From: DAIPHL01 sp036771375
GTDB taxonomy: Bacteria > Synergistota > Synergistia > Synergistales > Synergistaceae
Length of the DNA stretch: 21,959 nt
Direction: 5' to 3'
Assembly (NCBI GenBank): GCA_036771375.1
Contig: DAIPHL010000019.1
Span: 1 to 21,959, forward strand
The position numbers and the translations under genes were made by a program. Positions within the stretch are counted from its first letter, which is position 1. The number at the start of each line of letters is the position of its first letter. The notes under the pieces are model-generated. The model searched no databases, was not told the DNA's origin, and was given only the letters and a program-made list of their open reading frames with translations. Shown here piece by piece: positions 1-6,111 of this stretch.

Positions 1-85
1 GGTCGGCGAGTGGTAACGTATACCCCGCTTTTTCAAGACATCGTCGAACTCGCTCGACGGGATCGGTTACGGATATGAGATCCAT
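1..85 (-). CDS. Partial unidentified CDS (first 28 codons)
   Basis: An open frame begins with ATG at 85-83 on the minus strand and runs off the window edge. It encodes 28 residues starting MDLISVTDPVERVRRCLEKA. The start is 26 bases after the stop of the lytic transglycosylase gene upstream on the same strand. A purine-rich AAGGAG lies before it, about 12 bases from the ATG, which is slightly long. It is therefore probably the second gene of that operon. Too little is visible to name a family. The V-E-R-V-R-x-x-L-E-K-A-G pattern recalls the N-terminus of YbaK-type aminoacyl-tRNA deacylases, but this is only a weak resemblance. Confidence 0.5.
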   Translation of the reverse strand, partial: MDLISVTDPVERVRRCLEKAGYTLPLAD

Positions 86-111
86 TGTCGGAAAACGCTC
101 CTTCCGCCAGG

Positions 112-2208
112 TTATCTTCGGTCATATAAAATTCTGTACATCGCGATGTTTTTGAGAACGGCTTTTACGTAGCTCCTGGTCTGGGGGTAACCGATGTTTT
201 CGACCCATTCGGCCATATCTTGGGCCGGTTCTCGATCCCATCTTCTGGCGGGTGCTCCCCCCGCATTGTAGGCCGCCAGCGCTTTCGGCAGTTCCTTGAA
301 ACGCGACAAAAGCCCGGCGAGGTAGTTCGCGCCGATCAGGATATTGCCGGATATTGTTTTGTGCGAGCCGGGAGGCAATCGTAACTTTTGGATTTCCTCG
401 TTTGCGGTTCCCGGCATGAGCTGCATGAGTCCGTATTCTCCGGATGTGCCGGTGATATACGGTTCGTACTGGCTCTCTCGCCTCATAATACCCCACAGGA
501 TCGAGGATTCGATGCCGGTCTTCCGAGATGCAAACAGGACATCCGGTTCAAAGGCCTTGGGGTAGGCTCGCTTTAGAAGTTCGGAGGACACGGACTCGTC
601 TTTTGTCATCACTTGCTGTAACAGTGAGAAGTCGCGTACCGCCGAGGCGAAATCGTTTTCCCAGAGCGCCAGGCGAACGCCGGTGTACAGTGAGGAGGGA
701 GAGGCGTTCTCGGAGTACGTTCTTGTGGTTTCGAGCCTTGCGTATGTTATGAACCCCCAATCCTCGAGGACACTTCTTTTGATGTAACGATCCGGTACGG
801 GGCCATTGACGATTCCACCGTCCGAAGACACCAGGAAGGCGTAGTACTCTCCGGGATAGCGAGACAAAAGTTCGGATTCGATCCGTTCGATCGTTTCTCT
901 TTTTTCCCCCATCCTATCCAGGGCCTTGCCTCGCCAGTAGAGCAAACGCGACGCCAACTCGACGTTTTTTATTTCTTTCGAGTATCCCTTGCTCCACTCG
1001 AAAGCCGCGGTCCTGTAGTCTCGATTCCGCCATGCTCTCCATCCCTTCTCCCATCTCGCGGTGGCATGTTGATTGGACGATGGATACCTTTCAATCAGCT
1101 CGGACTCCGCTGCGTTCGCCTCTTCTTTTTCCGCGAGCCTTGCGATTCCGAGCAGGGCGTCGGCGGCAAGTTCCGGGAGATCTTTTCTCTTGTCCGCGAT
1201 CTTCCTGGACAGGAGGAGAATTTCGGATTTGTTCTCTTCGCTCGCCATAGCGATGATTCTCTGTAGGGCTCTTTGTGGAAACTCGGAGCCCTCCTCTGCG
1301 ATGTGTGACCACAGGGAAAAAGCGGCGTCGGGTTTTCCGCTTCTGAACATCGAGAGAGCACAATGGTAGCGGGCGGCCTCTTTGAAAGCGATGTCGTTTG
1401 AAGCCAGTTCGAATCGAGAGATCGCTTCCGCGTGTTTTCGATTGATCTGAAAATATAGCCCAAGGGCGTACTCCACTTTGGCGTTTCTGCCCTTCGGAAC
1501 CGCCGAGCAGATCGCAAGAGCCTTCTCGTCCGACGGGGATTCCATCAGCAGGAGTGCAGCGGCGTCCTCGTCCGCACGATCTGAGCGGATAAGCTGTTGC
1601 AGGGCGTTCAAACGAAGCCTTTTGTTCGGCGCGAGGTCCGACATCTTTTGAAACCAGGCAAACGATTCATCCTGCATCGCCAAATCCCGGGTGAGCCTGC
1701 CCAGACAGTAGGAAAGATAGTATTGCAGGGAGTGGGGCGCGCGATCCCAGAGTTTTTTGCCCTCGATCAGCGCCTTTTCTTTCCGCCCGGTTCGCTCCAA
1801 CCCCAATACCAGCAGCATCCTCGCATAGGGCTCGACGGCTTTGGGGTATTCCGGTTTTGCGCTCTCCAGGATCTTCACGCTCTCCGCATATCGGCCCTGC
1901 ATCCACAGTGCGTTGGCGTAAAGAGAGAGATCCTTGCTCGACAAAGCGGCCTCTCCTTTTTTTGCCTCTTTGCTTCTGTACAAACGATCCATCGTCCTCC
2001 ACCCTCTTCCTCGAAAGGCAAGCTCCATACTCATGGAAGGTGCTGCGTGCAAGGGCAGAGAGGAAAGAAAAAGGGAGAAAAGCGTGAAAAAGAAGAGGAA
2101 TTGTACGATGCGAACGATACCGAGATCGTTTCTTCTATATTTGTTTCGATGGATTCGTCCATTCTCGCCTCCGCTCGAAGAGGGGCGATCGTCGAACATA
2201 TCAAACAC
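112..2208 (-). CDS. Slt70-like soluble lytic murein transglycosylase
   Basis: This 698-residue protein probably cleaves the MurNAc-GlcNAc bond of peptidoglycan non-hydrolytically in the periplasm. A basic N-terminus and a hydrophobic stretch at about residues 33-56, ending near HAAP, look like an export signal. Residues of about 60-500 are helical and repeat-like, matching the superhelical U-domain of Slt70-type enzymes. The C-terminal SLT domain carries the family motifs: MRRES with the predicted catalytic Glu578, GLMQLMP at about 593-599, and AYNAGG at about 646-651. The length is close to the 600-700 usual for the family. The start is a GTG at 2208, chosen because AAAGGAG lies 8 bases upstream; an in-frame ATG at 2199 is an alternative. 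It is transcribed divergently from the XRE regulator. Confidence 0.9.
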   Translation of the reverse strand: MFDMFDDRPSSSGGENGRIHRNKYRRNDLGIVRIVQFLFFFTLFSLFLSSLPLHAAPSMSMELAFRGRGWRTMDRLYRSKEAKKGEAALSSKDLSLYANALWMQGRYAESVKILESAKPEYPKAVEPYARMLLVLGLERTGRKEKALIEGKKLWDRAPHSLQYYLSYCLGRLTRDLAMQDESFAWFQKMSDLAPNKRLRLNALQQLIRSDRADEDAAALLLMESPSDEKALAICSAVPKGRNAKVEYALGLYFQINRKHAEAISRFELASNDIAFKEAARYHCALSMFRSGKPDAAFSLWSHIAEEGSEFPQRALQRIIAMASEENKSEILLLSRKIADKRKDLPELAADALLGIARLAEKEEANAAESELIERYPSSNQHATARWEKGWRAWRNRDYRTAAFEWSKGYSKEIKNVELASRLLYWRGKALDRMGEKRETIERIESELLSRYPGEYYAFLVSSDGGIVNGPVPDRYIKRSVLEDWGFITYARLETTRTYSENASPSSLYTGVRLALWENDFASAVRDFSLLQQVMTKDESVSSELLKRAYPKAFEPDVLFASRKTGIESSILWGIMRRESQYEPYITGTSGEYGLMQLMPGTANEEIQKLRLPPGSHKTISGNILIGANYLAGLLSRFKELPKALAAYNAGGAPARRWDREPAQDMAEWVENIGYPQTRSYVKAVLKNIAMYRILYDRR

Positions 2209-2267
2209 GGAAACGACTCCTTTCTATGGAGATCGAACAGAGAAAAGCTCCGTGAAAAACAGGTCAT

Positions 2268-2276
2268 ACTATAGCA
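2268..2276 (-). promoter_or_regulatory. Extended -10 promoter candidate for the lytic transglycosylase
   Basis: Read on the minus strand, the site is TGCTATAGT, an extended -10 element (TGn plus a hexamer matching TATAAT at 5 of 6). No convincing -35 lies 16-18 bases upstream, as extended -10 promoters allow. Transcription would start near 2261, giving a leader of about 50 bases before the GTG at 2208. This is inferred from sequence alone. Confidence 0.4.
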
Positions 2277-2318
2277 TCATTCTTCTTCTTTCTCATCCGC
2301 AGGACAGGAAATTCATTC

Positions 2319-2347
2319 TGTACACTTTTGAGCCGTTATAGTAAAAT
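2319..2347 (+). promoter_or_regulatory. Sigma70-type promoter candidate for the XRE/ImmA pair
   Basis: TGTACA at 2319-2324 (4 of 6 to TTGACA) is followed after 17 bases by TAAAAT at 2342-2347 (5 of 6 to TATAAT). A start near 2354 would leave a very short leader carrying the AGGAG ribosome-binding site of the XRE gene. TATAGT at 2337-2342 is an overlapping alternative -10. The intergenic region 2209-2373 thus holds two divergent promoter candidates. Confidence 0.4.
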
Positions 2348-2373
2348 ATTTGATAACATACCGACAGGAGAGG

Positions 2374-2745
2374 ATGATTTGCGTGAGTCTTGGCAGAAGG
2401 TTGCGCACGCTGAGAAAGAATATGGGCAGGACGCAGCAGAGTTTGGCCGATGAGGTCGGTGTCAGTCGGATCTATATTCAGGCGTTGGAGAGCAACAGGA
2501 GGATGCCGTCCATGAAGCTCCTGCACCGCCTGGCGGAGGCATTGCAGGCAACGGTCGCCGATATGGTCGACGAATACCCGAAGAAAGGTGGAAGGATGCA
2601 GCTGGAGGATCTTCTCCTCTCGGGGGAGGTCGACATTTGGTTTCGGCGGAAAAAGCTCAGCGACGGTGAGCTTCGGAGGGTCGAGAGGGTCATTCAGGCG
2701 GTGCTGGAGGATTGGGAACAGGAGGACGAAGAAAGGACCAAATGA
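2374..2745 (+). CDS. XRE-family helix-turn-helix transcriptional regulator
   Basis: A small DNA-binding protein of about 123 residues. The N-terminal half is a classic Cro/C1-type helix-turn-helix (LGRRLRTLRKNMGRTQQSLA, then GVSRIYIQALESNRRMPS and a following helix), spanning roughly residues 6-60. The C-terminal half is charged and helical, perhaps for dimerisation or contact with the protease downstream. The frame opens earlier, but AGGAGAGG at 2366-2373 argues for ATG 2374 or, with better spacing of 9 bases, GTG 2383 (protein beginning SLGRRLR). Its TGA stop overlaps the ATG of the metallopeptidase gene (ATGA at 2742-2745), so the two are translationally coupled. Such regulators usually repress their own operon and are inactivated by the ImmA partner. 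The target is not visible here. Confidence 0.85.
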   Translation: MICVSLGRRLRTLRKNMGRTQQSLADEVGVSRIYIQALESNRRMPSMKLLHRLAEALQATVADMVDEYPKKGGRMQLEDLLLSGEVDIWFRRKKLSDGELRRVERVIQAVLEDWEQEDEERTK

Positions 2746-3182
2746 AGATGCTTCCTCCGCATGTGGGCGAAATGTCGATTCTGGAGGATGAATCCCTTTT
2801 CGAGTTTCCCGAGCCTCCCGAATCCATACCGGATTGGGCCGACACGCAGGCGAAGGATTGGCGTGGACTCGATTTTTTCGATATCGAAGTTCGGGCGGAG
2901 GCGCTGTCGGGTCGTCGGGTCGAGATCATGCGGGTCAATCTACCCGTGAGCGTTTGGGGTATGCAGATATCGAAGAAGGGGCGAGTCCGGCTTTGCGTGA
3001 ACAGTGCCCTTCCCTCTCTCTGGCAGAGATTCGCCCTCTTTCACGAGTTGTATCATCTGCTCTCCCATACCGGGGGGGAACACTTCTGGAGACAGACATT
3101 GCAGCCCTTGTCGCGATTCGAGGCGGAGGCGGATCTTTTCGCATGGTCCGTCATTTGGCCGGAGTGGCGTGAAGGCGATTGA
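2742..3182 (+). CDS. ImmA/IrrE-family metallopeptidase
   Basis: A 146-residue protein with the zinc-peptidase signature HELYH at residues 101-105. It is followed by the family's acidic FEAEADLFAW segment at about 126-135, where a Glu should supply the third metal ligand, and by a terminal tryptophan-proline (VIWP) matching the usual LLMP end of the domain. ImmA-type proteases cleave a partner XRE repressor; that gene is immediately upstream and overlaps by four bases. AAAGGA about 5 bases upstream supports ATG 2742; an in-frame TTG at 2712 would deepen the overlap and is less likely. The first 45 residues are acidic and proline-rich and not clearly part of the catalytic fold. The role is inferred from family and neighbour; it could act in stress response rather than mobile-element induction, as no phage genes are visible. 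Confidence 0.85.
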   Translation: MKMLPPHVGEMSILEDESLFEFPEPPESIPDWADTQAKDWRGLDFFDIEVRAEALSGRRVEIMRVNLPVSVWGMQISKKGRVRLCVNSALPSLWQRFALFHELYHLLSHTGGEHFWRQTLQPLSRFEAEADLFAWSVIWPEWREGD

Positions 3183-3205
3183 GCGCTTGAGAATTTTCAT
3201 TCATC

Positions 3206-4162
3206 ATGAAGCGAATCGCGTTTTTCATGCCATTTCGAGGTTGTCTGCGTAAATGTATTTACTGTAATCAGGTCCTCATCACCGGCCGGAACGAGGTGGA
3301 GGAGCTCTCACCCGAGACGGTTTCGCGTGAGCTGATGAGACATTCCGACGCAATTGAGCTCTGTTTTTTCGGAGGAAGTTTTGCAAGACAGAGGATAGAG
3401 AAAATCAAGTCGTATCTGGACGCCATTCGATATGCGCCGCCCGGCAGCGAGATCACCTTTTCGTCCTATCCGGGAGACTTCGAGGGTCCTCGGGGAAAAG
3501 AACTGATCGATCTTTTGAGCGGATATCCGATCGGAACGATCGAGCTCGGCGTTCCGTCTTTGGATTCCCGCGTCCTTCGTATCTGCGGAAGAGACGACGA
3601 ACCTGAAAGGATAAAAAACAGCATTTCATTTCTCAGGAACGAGGGAATTCATATCGGTGTACAAATCATGATCGGGTTGCCGGGACAGACTTTCGAAAGC
3701 GTGCTTTCCGACCTGGACGTTCTGGGAGGGCTGATGGAGGGCGCGCCGTCGTGGCATCTGCGAATCTACCCCTGTCTTGTACTTCGGGACACAAAGCTCG
3801 CTTCGCTTTATCGTCGCGGAGAGTTCACGCCTCTTGACTTGGAGGCAGCCGTAAAACAGACCGGAGCCCTTCTTCACAGGGCGGAACGGCTCGGTTTTAC
3901 CGTGATAAGAGTGGGATTGCCGGAGTCCGTCTCGTTGAGGGAATCGGTCCTTGCTGGTCCTTACCATCCGTCGTTCGGTGAACTTGCCCTGTCCGAAAAG
4001 CTGGTGACACATCTCGTGAGCGATGCACCGCGGGGTCCGTGGCATATCGACTCTCGACAAATCTCCCATCTCACGGGACACGGAGGGTATGGCATAAAAC
4101 GCCTTGCTGTATTATCATTGATGACGGTCAATGATGTCAAAAGCCTCGTGAAAATGGGCTGA
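3206..4162 (+). CDS. Elp3-like radical SAM protein
   Basis: A 318-residue radical SAM enzyme. Near the N-terminus is CLRKCIYC, the CX3CX2C motif whose cysteines (13, 17, 20) bind the 4Fe-4S cluster that reductively cleaves S-adenosylmethionine. Next come FFGGSF (the GGE-like SAM-binding motif), a TIELGVPSLDSRVL segment and IGVQIMIGLPGQ, all typical of the Elp3/HemN-like branch. The short form without a C-terminal acetyltransferase domain is widespread in anaerobes and has no assigned substrate that I can name with certainty. ATG 3206 is the first possible start, because an in-frame TGA lies at 3188. The Shine-Dalgarno is weak. It begins 23 bases after the metallopeptidase gene and may be co-transcribed with it. 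Confidence 0.85.
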   Translation: MKRIAFFMPFRGCLRKCIYCNQVLITGRNEVEELSPETVSRELMRHSDAIELCFFGGSFARQRIEKIKSYLDAIRYAPPGSEITFSSYPGDFEGPRGKELIDLLSGYPIGTIELGVPSLDSRVLRICGRDDEPERIKNSISFLRNEGIHIGVQIMIGLPGQTFESVLSDLDVLGGLMEGAPSWHLRIYPCLVLRDTKLASLYRRGEFTPLDLEAAVKQTGALLHRAERLGFTVIRVGLPESVSLRESVLAGPYHPSFGELALSEKLVTHLVSDAPRGPWHIDSRQISHLTGHGGYGIKRLAVLSLMTVNDVKSLVKMG

Positions 4163-4170
4163 AATCCCCG

Positions 4171-4203
4171 TCGAGGGGGTGGGGCGCGTTCGGTTTCCCT
4201 CGA
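4171..4203 (+). other. Hairpin in the leader before the selenocysteine thioredoxin
   Basis: TCGAGGG (4171-4177) and CCCTCGA (4197-4203) are perfect complements with a 19-base loop. There is no following T-run, so it is not a standard intrinsic terminator. It lies between the radical SAM stop and the thioredoxin Shine-Dalgarno. It may be a leader structure or chance. Confidence 0.25.
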
Positions 4204-4220
4204 GAGTGAGCGTCGGTCGA

Positions 4221-4226
4221 AGGAGG
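4221..4226 (+). promoter_or_regulatory. Strong Shine-Dalgarno that fixes the thioredoxin start
   Basis: AGGAGG lies exactly 6 bases before GTG 4233. The downstream ATG at 4338, which is the only start available if TGA 4326 is a stop, has no Shine-Dalgarno before it. This site is therefore direct evidence that translation begins upstream of the TGA. Confidence 0.75.
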
Positions 4227-4232
4227 GTGGTC

Positions 4233-4580
4233 GTGGTTTTGCACAGTATATCCAGAACGGACGATTTCAAGTCTTTTGTAAAAAGCACGGACAGACCTGT
4301 CGTTGCGAAAATCTGGTCTCCGACTTGACCGCCATGCATGAGCCAGGCGTCCGAGATAAAAAAACTGGCTGAACGGTACGGGGACCGTATCGTTTTTTTG
4401 GAGTTCAATCGAGATTGTGACAGGAGCATCATGCGCGAATTGGATATCCGGTGGGTTCCTTCTTTTCTGTTTTATCTGGGCGGTGGAAACCTCGTTCGGA
4501 AACTTTCCGGCGACGAAGAGGCGACGGTACAGGCGATGAAAGAGGGGATCGATTTTCTTCTGGAGAGGGCATCAGGGTGA
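4233..4580 (+). CDS. Selenocysteine-containing thioredoxin (active site Sec-Pro-Pro-Cys), TGA 4326-4328 read as Sec
   Basis: A 115-residue thioredoxin-fold protein, seen only if the in-frame TGA at 4326-4328 is read as selenocysteine. No other in-frame stop lies between GTG 4233 and the TGA stop at 4578-4580. Numbering from the GTG gives Trp28, then Sec32-Pro33-Pro34-Cys35, and Val-Pro76-Ser, where Pro76 is the cis-proline. These numbers equal those of E. coli thioredoxin (W28, C32, C35, P76), and the length fits the family. The pattern also fits in order: strand PVVAKIW, active site, helix SEIKKLAERYG, strand RIVFLEF, strand SFLFYLGGG, C-terminal helix. Unusual points are Lys26 where the buried Asp is normal, and Thr31 in place of the second Trp. 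It probably reduces disulfides or peroxides in the cytoplasm, as no signal peptide is present. A nonsense mutation of an original Cys codon is the alternative. Confidence 0.85.
4341..4370 (+). promoter_or_regulatory. Candidate bacterial SECIS element
   Basis: AGCCAG (4341-4346) pairs perfectly with CTGGCT (4365-4370), enclosing an 18-base loop that starts with G. The loop begins 18 bases after the TGA, inside the spacing reported for bacterial SECIS elements, and the E. coli fdhF loop lies about as far from its UGA. Within the loop, GTC and GAT around CGA could add a short inner stem. The loop is longer than the consensus and a competing 4-bp stem (CGCC 4330-4333 with GGCG 4346-4349) exists, so the fold is plausible rather than proven. 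Confidence 0.5.
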
Positions 4581-4588
4581 CGTGTCCT

Positions 4589-4616
4589 TTGAGAAAAAGA
4601 CATGAAGTGATACAAA
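4589..4616 (+). promoter_or_regulatory. Promoter candidate for the DUF3798 gene
   Basis: TTGAGA (4589-4594) is followed after 16 bases by TACAAA (4611-4616). The hexamer is preceded by TGA, giving an extended -10 (TGATACAAA). The start would be near 4623, giving a leader of about 20 bases. This would allow the secreted protein to be expressed independently of the thioredoxin upstream. Confidence 0.4.
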
Positions 4617-4643
4617 TTACGAGCGAGTGGGGGTATATCAGTG

Positions 4644-5861
4644 ATGAGAGAGCGCACCGAAAGGTTTTTCCCTAAATTTGCCGGGTTTCGTTTCGCGTTG
4701 TTGAGCGTTTTTATCTTGTTTTCTCTTGTGGGTGCTGCTTGTGCCGCGCAAAAATATCACATCGGTATCGTCACGAGTACGGTTTCCCAGAGCGAGGATT
4801 CCGCGCGTGGCGCGGAATTCATCATGGCAAAGTACAAAAGCACGTCGGACGGAGGGATCGTCAAATACATAACGTATCCCGATAATTTCAGCGCGGAGAT
4901 GGAGACGACCATATCTCAGATCGCGAGCATGGCAGACGATCCGAAGATGAAGGTCGTCGTGGTCTGCGAGGCGATTCCCGGTACGACGGAAGCCTTTCGG
5001 CGGATAAAGGAAAAACGTCCCGACATCATCTGCCTCGCCGGGGAGGCACAGGAAGATCCATTGATGATCTCGGCCGTGGCGGACCTCTCCCTCAGCCAGG
5101 ATTTCGTGACCATGGGTTATATCATGATCCAGGCCGCCAAAAAACTTGGCGCCAAGACATACGTGCACGCGTCCTTCCCTCGTCATATGAGCTACGAATT
5201 GCTCGCGCGCAGGCGCGCGATCATGGAGTCGACCTGTAAGGAGCTCGGAATCAAATTCGTGTTCGAGAGCACGCCGGACCCGAACAGCGATGTCGGTGTG
5301 GCGGGAGCACAACAGTATTTGCTGGAGAAAGTGCCGGCATGGGTGAAACAGTATGGAAAAAAGACCGCATTTTTCACGACGGCGAACGCACAGGTGGAGC
5401 CGATGCTGCGGCAGATCGCCGCGCACGGCGGTATGTATGTGCAGGCGGACTCTCCCTTGCAGGGTTTTCCCGGTGCGTTCGGGCTCGATTTATCGAAGGA
5501 GCGTGGCAATTTTCCCGCCATTCTCAAAAAGATCGAGTCGACCGTTGTTGAAAAAGGCGCCAGGGGCAGGCTCGCGACATGGCCGTATCCTTCCGGCTTC
5601 GGGATTACGGCCGCGTTGGGCGAATTTGCGAAGCGCCTCGCGGATGGCAAGGCAAAGCCCAAAGACATGGATCAGCTGATCGATTCGATGAATACCGTGA
5701 CGCCGGGTGTCAAATGGAAGGCGGCCGCCTATACGGACGTCGGAACGGGCGCGAAACTGAAGAGTTTCATACTGGCGTACCAGGATACGTATCTTCTTGG
5801 CAAGGGACCGCTGCATATGGACAAGGTAAGCGTCCCCGCCAAGATATACAAGATAAAATAA
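4644..5861 (+). CDS. Secreted DUF3798-family periplasmic-binding-like protein
   Basis: A protein of about 405 residues. A type I signal peptide is clear: basic residues, a hydrophobic core at about 17-33 (FALLSVFILFSLVG) and an Ala-Cys-Ala cleavage region. The Cys there lacks a good lipobox (Gly at -3), so a lipoprotein is less likely. The mature part starts KYHIGIVTST and alternates strands and helices like a sugar-binding periplasmic protein. It matches my memory of DUF3798, an uncharacterised family found in Synergistota and Fusobacteria. No permease or ATPase gene lies beside it, so the ligand is unknown. The start is ATG 4644 or the GTG immediately before it (4641); the ribosome-binding site is a loose GTGGGGG. 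It follows the thioredoxin by 63 bases and is closed by the terminator at 5911. Confidence 0.85.
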   Translation: MRERTERFFPKFAGFRFALLSVFILFSLVGAACAAQKYHIGIVTSTVSQSEDSARGAEFIMAKYKSTSDGGIVKYITYPDNFSAEMETTISQIASMADDPKMKVVVVCEAIPGTTEAFRRIKEKRPDIICLAGEAQEDPLMISAVADLSLSQDFVTMGYIMIQAAKKLGAKTYVHASFPRHMSYELLARRRAIMESTCKELGIKFVFESTPDPNSDVGVAGAQQYLLEKVPAWVKQYGKKTAFFTTANAQVEPMLRQIAAHGGMYVQADSPLQGFPGAFGLDLSKERGNFPAILKKIESTVVEKGARGRLATWPYPSGFGITAALGEFAKRLADGKAKPKDMDQLIDSMNTVTPGVKWKAAAYTDVGTGAKLKSFILAYQDTYLLGKGPLHMDKVSVPAKIYKIK

Positions 5862-5910
5862 AAGATAAAAAGAGGGCGGTTTTGAAAAGCCCGTTGATTT
5901 CATCTGCTGG

Positions 5911-5946
5911 CCCGGCGAGAGGAGAAGCACCTTTAGCCGGGTTTTT
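5911..5946 (+). terminator. Intrinsic terminator after the DUF3798 gene
   Basis: CCCGGC (5911-5916) pairs with GCCGGG (5936-5941) and is followed at once by TTTTT (5942-5946). AGG and CCU inside the loop can extend the stem. It lies 50 bases after the DUF3798 stop. Confidence 0.75.
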
Positions 5947-6000
5947 GACTGTGTTTGCCGAGAGGGGCGGCGCATCCGAATACGTCGTATGCCATGATTC

Positions 6001-6038
6001 TAGAAAATATCTGTTGATTTTCGCGTTTATATTTTCTA
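6001..6038. repeat. Perfect 10-bp inverted repeat overlapping the patB promoter
   Basis: TAGAAAATAT (6001-6010) and ATATTTTCTA (6029-6038) are exact reverse complements separated by 18 bases. The right arm runs into the -10 and the spacer contains the -35 of the promoter candidate at 6014-6042. The arms are AT-rich in a GC-rich region. With no GC stem and no T-run it is unlikely to be a terminator, and it looks more like an operator for a dimeric regulator. Confidence 0.6.
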
Positions 6039-6042
6039 AGAT
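6014..6042 (+). promoter_or_regulatory. Promoter candidate for the patB operon
   Basis: TTGATT (6014-6019), a 17-base spacer and TAAGAT (6037-6042), each matching consensus at 4 of 6 positions. TATATT at 6028-6033 is another possible -10 but has no -35 partner at normal spacing. The leader would be about 60 bases, ending in the strong AAGGAGGAG site of patB. Confidence 0.4.
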
Positions 6043-6111
6043 GGGGACATTCACCGAAGGGATAGCTCACTTCGCTTCGTAAAGATGTAACGCTGCAAGG
6101 AGGAGTCGTTT

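Noticed and set aside
4330..4349. A 4-bp stem (CGCC/GGCG) as the SECIS
   Set aside because: It is shorter than the 6-bp stem at 4341-4370 and its loop would lie too close to the TGA.
4338..4580. An 80-residue protein starting at ATG 4338
   Set aside because: No Shine-Dalgarno precedes it, and it would be a thioredoxin without its active-site strand. The upstream in-frame codons complete the fold, so it is the 3' part of the Sec gene.
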